Shown piece after piece: positions 26,426 through 35,642 of a stretch of DNA of 64,000 nt. Below the pieces are notes generated by a model. It made no database searches, was not told the DNA's origin, and saw only the letters and a program-made list of their open reading frames with translations. The translations under genes and the position numbers were made by a program. This DNA comes from Myxococcales bacterium (GTDB lineage: Bacteria; Myxococcota_A; Polyangia; Haliangiales; Haliangiaceae): assembly GCA_947483555.1 (NCBI GenBank), contig CANKMW010000020.1, forward strand, positions 1 through 64,000. The letters are read 5' to 3'. Position 1 is the stretch's first letter, and the number at the start of each line of letters is the position of its first letter.

Positions 26426-28839
26426 CGTCGTCTCGGTCCCCGCCGGCGCGGGACCCGGCGCGGCGGCAGGCGCTTGATGGCGCGCTGGTAGGCGCCGGGC
26501 GTCATGTCCGGCGGCCGGACGGTCGCGACCACGGCGTCGTCCCAGCGCAGCACGGCGGCGGCGACCCGGTGCACCGCGTCGTCGTCGACGACCAGCGCGG
26601 CCGGCAGCGGCGCGCCGGCGAGCTCGGCGCGGGAGATGGCGTCGGCGCGCCGCAGCGGATCGCCGGCCGCCACCAGCGCGGCGCGTGCGACCACGAGCTC
26701 GGCGGCGGTGGGCCCATCGCCGGCCAGCGCCCGGACCTCCGCCGCGGCGGCCGCCACGGCCGCGTCCAGCGGCGGTGGCCCTTCGAGCTCGAGCGCGACG
26801 TAGCCGCCGCTGGGCCCATCGACGACGGCGACCCGGAGTGAACGGGCGCCGGCGGCGGCGACCGCGCGCCGCAGGCGGCCGCCGGGAGCGGACAGGATCG
26901 CGACCAGTCCGTCGAGGTACGGACGGTCGGACGCCGTGGCGGCGAGGCCGGGCAGCCCGATCACGACGGCCGCCGTCCCCGCTGGCCCGTCGACGAAGAT
27001 CTGGCGGGCTTCCGGCAGCGGTGCGAGTGGCGCCACGGCGCGGGCGAACGTCGCCGGCGGCGCCACCGGCGATGACGGTGCGGCCGCCGGCACTGCGGCG
27101 GCGAAACCGGCCCGCACGGCGTCGATCATATCGTCGGGATCGAGGTCGCCGATCACGACCACCACCGCCGCGCCGGGCGGATAGCGCTCGCGCCGCCATC
27201 GCTCGAGGTGCCCGGGCGTGAGCGCGGCGAGCTCGCCGGGCGCGGCCAGCGGATCGCGGCCGAGCGGATCGGTGTCCCACCGAGCCTCGAGATAGGCGAG
27301 GAAGGCGGTCCGCGATGGGCTGCCGGCGACGCCGTGCGCCAGCTCGACCAGCCGGGCCCGCTCGCGCGTGACGATGGCGGCGTCGAGCGTCGCCGCGGTC
27401 GCGCACGACACGACCAGCGCCAGCCCGTCGCGCCACGAAGCCCGTGGCCAGCGCGAGCGCAGCCCGAAGCTCCACCGCCCGGCGACCCCGGCCAGCTCGC
27501 CGCCGAGAGCCGAGGTCTCGGCGGCAGCGTCGAGCGCATCGCAGGTCTGCGGCGCCACGGCCGCCAGCAGCGCCACCACGCCGCGCTCGGCGGGCCCCTC
27601 GTCGGCAAAGCCCCCCGTCCACGCCACCCGGATCGCGACCCCGGTCGCGCCCGGCGCGCGCACGGCGACGACCCGCGTGCCACCGGCCAGCGTCGCGCGC
27701 TTCGACGTCGCCGCGCGCGGCCGGACCCGGCGCGGCGACGGCCCGGCGCGGCGAGCCGCCGGCGGCGGACCGATCAAGCGGGCCTGCCCGACGAGGTGGC
27801 GGGACACGGCGGCCGCGACCGTGTCGCGCGTGACCGCGGCGACCGCCCGGCGCAGGACGGCCGCCCAGCGCGGATCGCCGTGGAGGTGCTGCCCGGCCGC
27901 CAGCTCGCTGGCCAGGCCGTCGACCCCGGCGAGGGGGACGCGGACCGCGGCCCGCGCCCAGGCCAGCGCGGCGCCGTCGATCGTGCCCGCGGCTTCGAGC
28001 CCGGCCGCCAGCGCGGCGGTGTCCGGAGGCGCACCGCGACCGGTGGCGATCCATGCCGCCCGGTCGCGCAGCGCGACGACCTCGGCCCATTCCATGCCCG
28101 GCCACGGCGGCGAGCGACGCGCCGCGGTCGCCACCAGCGCCAGCGCCGCGAGGTCCGACGTGCTGGCGCTGGTGAGGTTGGCAGCGATCGCCCACCAGCC
28201 GTGGAGCCTGACCTCGGGTTGCGATCGGGCACCGCGCAGCGCCGCCCGGTCGCGCCGCGGATGGGCGGAATCTCCGCCTGGCCGCCGCCACCGCGCCGCG
28301 ATCGCGCGCCCGACCTCGGCCGCGTCGCCGCCGGTCACGGCGACGGTCGTCCGGCGCGGATCGTAGCTCGCGCGCCACCACGCCTCGACCTCGGCGGCGC
28401 CGGCGCGCGCGGCGACCGGCTGCGCGCCCCAGGCCAGCGCGGCCAGACGCGCCCGCGGCGACCAGCCGTCGACCTCGACCGCGACCCGCGCCGCCTCGGC
28501 GTCGACCAGCGCCGGCGGGGCGACCGTGGCACCGGCGGCCGCGGCGACCGCCTCGATCGCCGGCAGCAGCGCGCCGGGACCGGCCACGGCGCGAAACACC
28601 GTGGCGTCCGGGGTCACCCAGCCGTCCAGCCCGCCACCACCATGGCCCCGCAGCGCGTCGGCGGCCGACTCGCTGGCCGCCAGCGCGACGTGCTCGGCGA
28701 GATGGGCGAGACCGTGCTGCCCGACGGCCTCGTCGCCGCTGCCGCCGCCGATCCACGCCTCGACGGTGACCGGGCCTGGCGCCGGCGCGACCAGGACGAT
28801 CACGCCGTGCGCAGTGCGCTCGCGATGAATGATCGACAT
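26422..28839 (-). CDS. M16-family zinc peptidase-like protein, two-domain
   Basis: 805 residues if started at ATG 28839; ATG 28878 and a TTG at 28977 are alternatives and no ribosome site decides. The inverted zinc motif HLAEH (46-50) lies in GLAHLAEHV, as in pitrilysin/processing peptidase. Each half (about 1-400 and 415-805) has the M16 alpha-beta look; the second half lacks HxxEH and probably shapes the closed chamber. Very Ala/Arg-rich. No signal peptide is seen with this start. It would degrade or process short peptides in the cytoplasm or at the membrane with the CPBP protease downstream. Confidence 0.8.
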   Translation of the reverse strand: MSIIHRERTAHGVIVLVAPAPGPVTVEAWIGGGSGDEAVGQHGLAHLAEHVALAASESAADALRGHGGGGLDGWVTPDATVFRAVAGPGALLPAIEAVAAAAGATVAPPALVDAEAARVAVEVDGWSPRARLAALAWGAQPVAARAGAAEVEAWWRASYDPRRTTVAVTGGDAAEVGRAIAARWRRPGGDSAHPRRDRAALRGARSQPEVRLHGWWAIAANLTSASTSDLAALALVATAARRSPPWPGMEWAEVVALRDRAAWIATGRGAPPDTAALAAGLEAAGTIDGAALAWARAAVRVPLAGVDGLASELAAGQHLHGDPRWAAVLRRAVAAVTRDTVAAAVSRHLVGQARLIGPPPAARRAGPSPRRVRPRAATSKRATLAGGTRVVAVRAPGATGVAIRVAWTGGFADEGPAERGVVALLAAVAPQTCDALDAAAETSALGGELAGVAGRWSFGLRSRWPRASWRDGLALVVSCATAATLDAAIVTRERARLVELAHGVAGSPSRTAFLAYLEARWDTDPLGRDPLAAPGELAALTPGHLERWRRERYPPGAAVVVVIGDLDPDDMIDAVRAGFAAAVPAAAPSSPVAPPATFARAVAPLAPLPEARQIFVDGPAGTAAVVIGLPGLAATASDRPYLDGLVAILSAPGGRLRRAVAAAGARSLRVAVVDGPSGGYVALELEGPPPLDAAVAAAAAEVRALAGDGPTAAELVVARAALVAAGDPLRRADAISRAELAGAPLPAALVVDDDAVHRVAAAVLRWDDAVVATVRPPDMTPGAYQRAIKRLPPRRVPRRRGPRRR

Positions 28840-29056
28840 GGACGGTACGGTCGCGCTCGCCGCCGCGATGGCGAGCATCGCCGTGCGCGGGGCACGCCCA
28901 TCACGATAGGCAGATCGACGGAGGCGGGGCACGTTTCGGGCAACACCGCGAACGCGGCGGCCCTGCAGTGTACTCAAGACCTGAGGCGAGTTCTGCCATG
29001 GCCCGGTGCGGTCGGCTGAGGTCGGTCCATCACAGTGCCGGCACGGAGCTGCGGGT

Positions 29057-29062
29057 TATCAT
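29057..29062 (+). promoter_or_regulatory. Candidate leaderless -10 hexamer (TATCAT)
   Basis: TATCAT ends 6 nt before ATG 29069. Confidence 0.5.
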
Positions 29063-29068
29063 GCCGCC

Positions 29069-29563
29069 ATGAAGCGCCGCGTTCCCGCCCTGTTCGCATG
29101 CCTCTCCATCGCCCTCGTTGCGTGCGGAAGCGATGATCCGGTGGCCGCCGCCGGCACCTACACGATCGCGCTCACCAACCGCGAGAACGGCTGCAACAAC
29201 GCGAACTGGACCGTCGGGGCGATGACCAGCGGCGTCGGCGTGACGATCACGCAGAACGGCGGCGCCGCCAGCGCCGAGGTCCAGGGTGCTGCCCGGCTGA
29301 CGCTGGACGTGGTCCTCGGCAACCACATCTTCACTGGCGAGGTCCATGGCAACCACCTCGACCTGCTGATCACCGGTACGAACTCGTTCTCGATGGGCAC
29401 CTGTGACTACACCATCGACGCCCAGATCGATGCCACCCTCGACGGCGATGTCCTGTCGGGCAACATCTTCTACCGCGCCCGCACCGACGGCGCGGCCGAC
29501 TGCGGCGCCCTGACCGGGTGCGCGTCGCGCCAGGAGCTGCTCGGCAACCGCCCACCGTCCTAA
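29069..29563 (+). CDS. Small lipoprotein of unknown function
   Basis: 164 residues. The lipoprotein signal LSIALVAC places the lipid Cys at about 18, followed by GSDD. The mature part is beta-rich with at least six Cys that may form disulfides (GCNNANW, GTCDYTID, DCGALTGCASR). No family is recognised. The start follows from the lipoprotein signal and the upstream TATCAT box. Confidence 0.75.
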   Translation: MKRRVPALFACLSIALVACGSDDPVAAAGTYTIALTNRENGCNNANWTVGAMTSGVGVTITQNGGAASAEVQGAARLTLDVVLGNHIFTGEVHGNHLDLLITGTNSFSMGTCDYTIDAQIDATLDGDVLSGNIFYRARTDGAADCGALTGCASRQELLGNRPPS

Positions 29564-29621
29564 GCGCGAGCCCGGGCGGCAACTCGACCGATCAACAGCG
29601 CAGTTGCGCGGTCTCAGCACG

Positions 29622-29627
29622 TATACT
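29622..29627 (+). promoter_or_regulatory. Candidate leaderless -10 hexamer (TATACT)
   Basis: TATACT ends 8 nt before GTG 29636 and is one of the best matches to the pattern in the window. No -35 hexamer at 16-18 bp spacing is visible. Confidence 0.55.
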
Positions 29628-29635
29628 CTCGGTCC

Positions 29636-30217
29636 GTGGCCCGCCTACCGGCCAGCATCCCGACTCTGCCCACCGCGCGCCTGCGCCTGCGACCGTTCGT
29701 GGCGGCCGACGCCGTCGCGGTCACCGCGCTCGCCGGTGACGCCGCAGTGTCGCGCTACCTCCTGCACGTTCCGCATCCCTACCCGGCCGGGCTGGCCGAG
29801 GAGTGGATCGCCACCCACCGCGACGCCTGGACCCAGGGTCAAGGTGCGAGCTGGGCGGTCACGCTCGCCGATGGCGGCCTGATCGGCACGACCAGCTTGC
29901 GCTGGGTGCGCCGCCACGATCACGCCGAGCTCGGCTACTGGCTGGGCAGCGCCCACTGGGGACACGGGTTCGCCGTCGAGGCCGCGGCCCGAACCATCGA
30001 CTTCGCGTTCAGCACCCTCGGCTGCGCGCGCGTGTTCGCCCAGCACCTCGGTGGCAACGACCGCTCGGCGCGAGTGCTGGCTCGGCTCGGCATGGCGGCG
30101 GAGGGCGTGCGCCGCGCTCACATCAAGAAGGCCGGCGCGTACCACGACACCTACCAGTTCGGCGTGCTCCGCGACGAGTTCATGGCGCAGCGCCAGGCCC
30201 ACGCCGCCGGCGCGTGA
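29636..30217 (+). CDS. GNAT-family acetyltransferase (RimJ/RimL-like)
   Basis: 193 residues from GTG 29636. The fold is recognised from TARLRLRPFVAADA at the N-terminus, IGTTSLRWVRRHDHAELGYWLG (cut: IGTTSLRW, then ELGYWLG), the acetyl-CoA-binding region HWGHGFAVEAARTI-like (WGHGFAVEA) and NDRSARVLARLGMAAEG. This layout is that of the RimJ/RimL group, which acetylates ribosomal protein N-termini or small amines. The exact substrate is unknown. A GGGCTC repeat follows its stop by 9 bp. Confidence 0.85.
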   Translation: MARLPASIPTLPTARLRLRPFVAADAVAVTALAGDAAVSRYLLHVPHPYPAGLAEEWIATHRDAWTQGQGASWAVTLADGGLIGTTSLRWVRRHDHAELGYWLGSAHWGHGFAVEAAARTIDFAFSTLGCARVFAQHLGGNDRSARVLARLGMAAEGVRRAHIKKAGAYHDTYQFGVLRDEFMAQRQAHAAGA

Positions 30218-30226
30218 CCGCGGATC

Positions 30227-30250
30227 GGGCTCGGGCTCGGGCTCGGGCTC
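30227..30250. repeat. GGGCTC tandem repeat, four copies
   Basis: Four perfect GGGCTC units (the complement of GAGCCC seen at 2179-2220) lie in the gap between the convergent acetyltransferase and FecR-like genes. Confidence 0.9.
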
Positions 30251-30290
30251 GGGAGCAGGCCGATACAGAACGCGGCTTCGCCGCGGCCTG

Positions 30291-31715
30291 CTAGCGATCG
30301 CCGTCCTGCTCGCCGTCGCGATCGTCGCAGCCGGCCATCGACATCCGCATCGGCCAGCCGCCGCTCTCGGCGCGAACCTGGTGCGCCTTGTCGACCCCGA
30401 TCTTGGCAGCGATCAGGTGTTCCGCCTCGTCACCGAGCGCCGCGAAGGCGCGGAAGTAGCGCTCGAACGGCGACCGCCGCGACAGATCCGCAGGTGGCGC
30501 CAGCAGCCCAGCGCGCTCGTGCGAGATCCGCTTCTGGAGTGCCTGCGGTTCGCCCGGCGTGGCCTTGTCCTGCAGCTCCTCGCCCATCGCGTGGGCGGAC
30601 AGCTGATCGGCGCCCTGCGCGTCGCCGGTGGCCTCGACGTACCAGCCGCGGACGCGCTGTTTCCAGCTCCGGGCCAGCTCGACGAACACCTCGTTGGTCG
30701 CCGCCAGCTCGGGGTCGGTCAGTCCGGCCGCCTGCGCGGTCTCCGGATCGACCTGCATCGGCTCGCCGCGCATGACCGGTGGCACGTCGAACTTCACGCC
30801 ACACTGCTTGGCCAGCGCGAGCAATTCGTCCTTGCTCGGGTTCATCCAGTCTTCGTCGGGCCCCGAGCCGTCGGGGTGCTTGCGGACCTTGGCGCCGCCG
30901 GTCGCCATCGCGCTCTCGAGGTCCTTGAGCCGCGTGCTCAGCGTCGCGATCTGCTCCCGCTGGGCTCGGTCGCGGACCAGCAGCTCCTCGCGGGTGATGG
31001 CCAGCGACGGTGCCGGTGCCATCGCGACGGCGATCGAGGGCCCCGCCACGCCGGGCGACGGCGACGGCGCGGTGCCGTCGAGCGTGACCCGCTCGCCGGC
31101 CTTGACCTCGGCCTGGCCGCTCGGGTTGGCGACCAGCACCTTGCCCTCGTAGACGGTGACCACCGCGACGGTGGCGATGGCGGCGCCCGCGGCGGCGCCG
31201 AGAACACTGGAACGGAATGGCTTCATGGGCATGACCTCCACTCGAAAACACGTGCCGGTGACCCGCACCACGCCAGCCGGCGTGGTGACCGTGAACGGCG
31301 CCTGCGCGCCGCGATCGACGCGATAAAAGACATCGCCTGCGTCCTGACGTACCGCGAGCGCTGCACCGTCACGGCGCCAGCCGAGCGCCGCCCCGGGCTC
31401 GACCACGGCCACGCCGCGATCGCCGAGCGCGATGGTCTCGCGCGCCGCGAACGGCCGCGCCGCGAACGCGTCCGGCCGCGGCCCGCTGGTCGGCCAGGCG
31501 ACGATCGCCAGGCCAGCAGCAGCGGCGGTGGTGGCGGCCACCATGGCGATCGCCAGCCAGCGGCCACGGCCACGCCGCGCGACCGGCGCCATGGCGGCGG
31601 CGGCGGCGACGACGCGATCGGCGAACCCAGCCGGCGGACCGGGTGGGTGCCAGCGGTCGAGCGCAGCGTCCAGCGCATCGCCAGCCGGGCGGGGAATGTC
31701 GTCGTCAGGCGTCAT
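30291..31715 (-). CDS. FecR-like membrane regulator linked to an ECF sigma factor
   Basis: 474 residues from ATG 31715, which overlaps the sigma gene by 11 bp. A cytoplasmic N-terminus (1-45) leads to a membrane helix (LAIAMVAATTAAAAGLAIVA). FecR-like strands follow (IALGDRGVAVVEPGAAL, FTVTTPAGVVRVTGTCF). An unusual second hydrophobic segment (SSVLGAAAGAAIATVAVVTV) is inserted before EGKVLVANPSG. The C-terminal half (about 255-474) has a coiled coil (DRAQREQIATLSTRLKDLES) and an unknown domain. FecR proteins pass outside signals to a sigma factor; here no TonB receptor is adjacent. Confidence 0.75.
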   Translation of the reverse strand: MTPDDDIPRPAGDALDAALDRWHPPGPPAGFADRVVAAAAAMAPVARRGRGRWLAIAMVAATTAAAAGLAIVAWPTSGPRPDAFAARPFAARETIALGDRGVAVVEPGAALGWRRDGAALAVRQDAGDVFYRVDRGAQAPFTVTTPAGVVRVTGTCFRVEVMPMKPFRSSVLGAAAGAAIATVAVVTVYEGKVLVANPSGQAEVKAGERVTLDGTAPSPSPGVAGPSIAVAMAPAPSLAITREELLVRDRAQREQIATLSTRLKDLESAMATGGAKVRKHPDGSGPDEDWMNPSKDELLALAKQCGVKFDVPPVMRGEPMQVDPETAQAAGLTDPELAATNEVFVELARSWKQRVRGWYVEATGDAQGADQLSAHAMGEELQDKATPGEPQALQKRISHERAGLLAPPADLSRRSPFERYFRAFAALGDEAEHLIAAKIGVDKAHQVRAESGGWPMRMSMAGCDDRDGEQDGDR

Positions 31716-32319
31716 GGTGGACCTCCGCGAGTGCGGCGCGGAGTGCGGCGCGGGCCCGCGCCAGCCGCGACTTGACCGTTCCGAGATCGATCTCGAGCGC
31801 CCGCGAGATCTCGACATACTCGAGTCCGTGCAGCTCGCGCAGCACGAACGCCGCTCGGTAATCCGGGGCCAGCTCGGCGAGCGCGCGGTCGATCGCCACC
31901 GCGACCTGCCGGCGCGTGAGCGCGGCGTCGCCACGATCGCGATCGGATCGCCCGGCCACGATGTCGACCAGCGCCAGCGGCGACGGCGGACGCCGGCGCA
32001 GCTCGTCGATCGCGCGGCGCGAGGCGATGGTCAGGATCCAGGTCGATAGCCGCGCCGGCCCGAGCGCGGAGAACCCGGCCAGCTGGCGGAACACGGCCAG
32101 GAAGGTGTCCTGGGCCAGGTCCTCGACCTGAGCGCGGCGATCGCCGCCGAGCATGCGACCGAGCAACCCGAACACCGCCACCTGGTAGTGCTCGACCAGG
32201 GCCCGCCAGGCCAGCGGTTCGCCGCGTTGCGCGCGGGCCAGCGTCACGTCGTCGAGCTCGCCGGTCGGTACGGCGAGCTCGACCGGACCTGGTGCGCGAG
32301 GAGCCACGGCCACGTTCAC
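31705..32319 (-). CDS. ECF-type RNA polymerase sigma factor
   Basis: 204 residues from GTG 32319. Sigma region 2 has VEDLAQDTFLAVFRQL and LSTWILTIASRRAIDELRRR; region 4 has LAELAPDYRAAFVLRELHGLEYVEISRAL and GTVKSRLARARAALRAAL (read in parts). Region 3 is missing, as in all ECF factors. The downstream gene overlaps it and encodes its probable membrane regulator. Target promoters cannot be deduced. Confidence 0.9.
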   Translation of the reverse strand: MNVAVAPRAPGPVELAVPTGELDDVTLARAQRGEPLAWRALVEHYQVAVFGLLGRMLGGDRRAQVEDLAQDTFLAVFRQLAGFSALGPARLSTWILTIASRRAIDELRRRPPSPLALVDIVAGRSDRDRGDAALTRRQVAVAIDRALAELAPDYRAAFVLRELHGLEYVEISRALEIDLGTVKSRLARARAALRAALAEVHHDA

Positions 32320-32427
32320 GACCCCTTACTCGAACCAGCCATTGAAAGGTTCCCCAAAAAAGGCGCGACCCTTGCTGGAGGACAGCCTGGCGTGCGACTC
32401 GATCTTTCGTTCCGCGAGGTTAGCTCC

Positions 32428-33813
32428 ATGGTGCCTGTCCTGAGCCCGGTCGAGGGGTTGCGATTCGCAACGCGTCTCCGCCCCATTCTGCCCCTGACGC
32501 TGCCCCTGACCGTCGCGCTGGCGGCCTGCGCGGCTCCCGCGCCCGCCGGCGGCGATGATGCGCCCGATGCCGGAGCCGTCGACATCGACGCCGCGATCGA
32601 CACGCCCAGCGGGTGCGCCCCGGGCGCGCCCGGGGTGGCCTGCATCCTGGCCTTGCACGACCAGGTCCGCGTCGGCTGCGACCCGGCGCGGCTCGCCGAG
32701 CTCACCGCCGAGCTCACCGCGCGGCGGGGGACGTTCCCGTTGTGGGAGGCGGGCACCGCGCTGTTCGTCGCCGACGCCGAGGTCGCGGTCGCCGGCGACT
32801 GGAACGGATGGGTGACGACGACGACCCGCACGACGCCCCTGTGCGGCGGCCCGCTCCACACCGCCAGCGCGCCGGTGCCCAGCGGCCATCATCCGTACAA
32901 GGTGGTCGCGGGCAGCTCGTGGGCGCTCGATCCGTGGAGCTGGACGTTCGCGTACGACGACTTCGCGGGCAACGATCTGGGCCGCAACTCGGTGCTGAAC
33001 ACCTACGACTCGGGCCGCGGCCACCTGGTCGCGCTTCCCGATCCGGTGTGCTCGACCGCGCTCGGCAACTGCCGCGGCATGGCTGCCTACCTGCCACCCA
33101 GCTATCACGCGCCCAGCAACGCCCTGCGCCGCTACCCGGTCGTGTTCATGCACGACGGCCAGAACGTCTTCGACGATCACGACTGCTGCTTCGGTCACAC
33201 CGGGTGGGAGGTCAACGTCGCGCTCGACGCCGAGATCGCCGCCGGCCGCGTCGATGACGCCGTGGTGGTCGCCGTCGACCACGGCGGGGCCGACCGCAAC
33301 CCCGAGTACGGCTGGGCCGAGGCCGCGGGGGGCCGCCAGGAGACCTTCATGGCGTTCCAGCTCGGCACGGTTCAGCCGCGCGCGGCCACGCTGTGGCGGC
33401 TCGATCCGGCGCGCACGTACATCGCCGGCTCCTCGCTCGGCGGGCTCATCTCGATGCGGCTCGCGCTCGAGCACCCGGACGTCTACGCCGGCGCGGCGTC
33501 GCTGTCGGGCGCGTTCTGGCCCGGGCAGGACACCAGCACGGCGCTGCGCGATCGACTACCGACGATCGGCAAGGTGCCGGTGACGCTGTACCTCGATCAC
33601 GGCGGCAGCGCCCAGAGCGGTGGCGACGGCTACGCCGACTCGATCGAGATCCGCGACCAGCTGGTCGGCCTCGGCTGGTCGCGCAGCGACTCGCCAGCCT
33701 GCACGCGCGGCACCGATGCGGTCTGCTACCACCACGAGCCCGGCGCGACTCACGACGAGCTGGCATGGCGTGATCGCTCGTGGCGCTTCCTGCGCTTTCT
33801 GCTCGGCCGCTGA
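32428..33813 (+). CDS. Esterase-D/enterochelin-esterase-like lipoprotein
   Basis: 461 residues from ATG 32428; upstream codons lack a signal. The lipid Cys is about 34 (VALAAC). After an Asp/Ala linker, residues about 110-185 look like a carbohydrate-binding E-set domain (VAVAGDWNGW, HHPYKVVAG). The catalytic domain has YPVVFMHDGQNVF, the nucleophile elbow GSSLGG (334-339, Ser336) and a late His region (GATHDELAWRDR). This is the layout of ferric-enterobactin esterase/feruloyl-esterase-type proteins (PF00756). The substrate is unknown; it acts outside the cytoplasm. Confidence 0.85.
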   Translation: MVPVLSPVEGLRFATRLRPILPLTLPLTVALAACAAPAPAGGDDAPDAGAVDIDAAIDTPSGCAPGAPGVACILALHDQVRVGCDPARLAELTAELTARRGTFPLWEAGTALFVADAEVAVAGDWNGWVTTTTRTTPLCGGPLHTASAPVPSGHHPYKVVAGSSWALDPWSWTFAYDDFAGNDLGRNSVLNTYDSGRGHLVALPDPVCSTALGNCRGMAAYLPPSYHAPSNALRRYPVVFMHDGQNVFDDHDCCFGHTGWEVNVALDAEIAAGRVDDAVVVAVDHGGADRNPEYGWAEAAGGRQETFMAFQLGTVQPRAATLWRLDPARTYIAGSSLGGLISMRLALEHPDVYAGAASLSGAFWPGQDTSTALRDRLPTIGKVPVTLYLDHGGSAQSGGDGYADSIEIRDQLVGLGWSRSDSPACTRGTDAVCYHHEPGATHDELAWRDRSWRFLRFLLGR

Positions 33814-33939
33814 GCCACGGCGCGCGGGTACGTGGGTGTCGTCGGCCCCGCCTGGGGGGCGCGGTCCCGCCTGGCGTGGCCACAAGTCATTGGATCCACT
33901 GGCCGCCGCGAGGCACGTTGGTTGCTTCCGTAGCAGGCC

Positions 33940-34878
33940 ATGAAGCCTGCCGCCCTGCCCCTCGCGCTCCTGCTCTCCGCATGCGTGGTCGGAACCGAGG
34001 GCGGACCGAGCGATGACGACGACGTGCCACCGCCGACCGGGATCGCGGGCAGCATCACCGGCGATCAAACCTGGACCGGCGCCCAGACCATCGTCGCCAA
34101 CGCGACCATCGAGGCCGGCGCCACCGTCACGGTGAGCGCCGGCGCCGCGATCGAGGCCAGAGACGGTGTCACGCTGCGCGTCAAGGGCACGCTGCGGGTC
34201 GAGGGCACCGCCGCCGCCAAGGTGACCTTCCTGCCCACGGCGGACGCCATGACCTGGGCCGGGATCGTCGCCGACGCCGGGGGAGTGGTCGTGCTGACTC
34301 ACGTCGAGGGCACCGACGTCGCGACCTTGATCTACTGCCACACCGGCGCCACCTGCGACCTCGACCACGTGGTCTTCGACGACCTCGGCAAGGCCATCGT
34401 CGTCGAAGGCACGGCGACCCTCACCAAGTCGCGCATCAGCAAGGTCCAGAACGGCGGCGTCACCGTCTCCAACGGCACGCTGACCATCACCGACACGTAC
34501 CTGCTGACGTCGTCGGGCGACGTGATCATCCAGAACGGCGGCTCGTTGACGATCGATCACTCCGAGGTCGGCGAGGCCCAGGGCAGCTACGAGCACTGCG
34601 ATCTTCACATCGGTTCGGGCACGCTCCGCATCACGCGCTCGACCATCCGTTCCGGCGTCTTCGGCATGATGCTGGGCGGGACCAGCGGCGCGGTGATGCA
34701 GTACAACAACTGGGTCGAGAACGACGCCGGCAACGACATCTCCGAGGTCGGCGTCAACACCAGCGTCGACCTGCGCTTCAACTACTGGGATCAGGGCGCG
34801 CCCGCCCTCGGCACCGCCTACAACACCACCAGCCCGGCGACCGCGCGCATCACCGACGCGGGTCCGCGGGCCGACTGA
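33940..34878 (+). CDS. Lipoprotein with right-handed beta-helix repeats
   Basis: 312 residues. The lipid Cys15 is in LLLSAC and is followed by an acidic linker (PSDDDD). From about 40 the protein is made of short strands typical of parallel beta-helices (NATIEAGATVTVSAGAAI, GTLRVEGTAAAKVTF, NGGVTVSNGTLTITDT, NGGSLTIDHSEVGE). Such folds bind or cut polysaccharides or act as surface scaffolds. No catalytic residues can be named. The upstream 126 bp hold nothing else. Confidence 0.75.
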   Translation: MKPAALPLALLLSACVVGTEGGPSDDDDVPPPTGIAGSITGDQTWTGAQTIVANATIEAGATVTVSAGAAIEARDGVTLRVKGTLRVEGTAAAKVTFLPTADAMTWAGIVADAGGVVVLTHVEGTDVATLIYCHTGATCDLDHVVFDDLGKAIVVEGTATLTKSRISKVQNGGVTVSNGTLTITDTYLLTSSGDVIIQNGGSLTIDHSEVGEAQGSYEHCDLHIGSGTLRITRSTIRSGVFGMMLGGTSGAVMQYNNWVENDAGNDISEVGVNTSVDLRFNYWDQGAPALGTAYNTTSPATARITDAGPRAD

Positions 34879-34882
34879 ACCG

Positions 34883-35638
34883 CTAGAAGCGCGCGGTGAG
34901 CGCGCACGTGGGCAACGGGAACGGCGCCATCACGCCGACGTCGAACGACACGCGCGGGCGCGCGACGCGCAGGCCGAGGAAGCCACCCACGACGAGCTCG
35001 CCGGCCGGGTTGCCCACCAGCACGTCGACGAGCATGCGGGTTCGCCGGCCCACGCTCAGCGAGGCGCCGCCCAGCACGCCGCGCCCGGCACCGCCGGCCA
35101 CGTCGGCGACGTAGTGGACGTGGCCGCTCCAGCGCGTCACGCAGCGCGGGTCGCTGCAGGCGCTGCCGACCACGCCGACCTCCCCGATCACGCGCCGCGG
35201 CTCGTACACTGCAGCGTCGAACGGATCCTCCTTCATGTACGCCGGGCGGCGGTACGCGCTCAGGGTGACGGCGAGACCGGCGCGCCGAGCCCGCACCACC
35301 TGCAGCTTCGCGAACGCCGCGGTGAGATGCCCGGGGTGGTCGCTCTCGTCGAAGATCAGGATCGCAGCGCCGCCGCCGGCGCCGACTTCCAGCCGGTCGG
35401 TGACGCCGAAGGCGAACGAGCCCGCGATGGCCGGGTACAGCGGGACCCGCAACGTGATCGATGCGTCGCCGGCCGGAGTGGTCACCGGCGTGGGGCCGGC
35501 GTAGGTTCGGCCCGCGGCAGCGTCGCCTTCGGCGCTCGAGGCCAGGTCGGTGCGGGCGTCGTCGGCATCGGCTCGACCGAGAAGAACCACGCACCAGCTG
35601 GCAATGGTCAGGGCCACCAGCGAGGACAGGCGACTCAT
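34883..35638 (-). CDS. Secreted protein, probable small outer-membrane beta-barrel
   Basis: 251 residues from ATG 35638; a TTG 18 bp upstream is rejected. A signal peptide (about 1-26) is followed by alternating strands (ITLRVPLYPAIAGSFAFGV, RLEVGAGGGAAILIFDE, HYVADVAGGAGRGVLGGAS) and a terminal Phe (CALTARF), as in outer-membrane barrels. Two Cys (SACSDPRCVTRW) may bond. Function unknown. Convergent with the beta-helix lipoprotein, with stops 4 bp apart. Confidence 0.65.
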   Translation of the reverse strand: MSRLSSLVALTIASWCVVLLGRADADDARTDLASSAEGDAAAGRTYAGPTPVTTPAGDASITLRVPLYPAIAGSFAFGVTDRLEVGAGGGAAILIFDESDHPGHLTAAFAKLQVVRARRAGLAVTLSAYRRPAYMKEDPFDAAVYEPRRVIGEVGVVGSACSDPRCVTRWSGHVHYVADVAGGAGRGVLGGASLSVGRRTRMLVDVLVGNPAGELVVGGFLGLRVARPRVSFDVGVMAPFPLPTCALTARF

Positions 35639-35642
35639 CCAG

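Noticed and set aside
28839..28977. N-terminal extension of the M16 peptidase to TTG 28977
   Set aside because: Arg-rich, without signal peptide or ribosome site; the true start stays uncertain but 28839 or 28878 is more likely.
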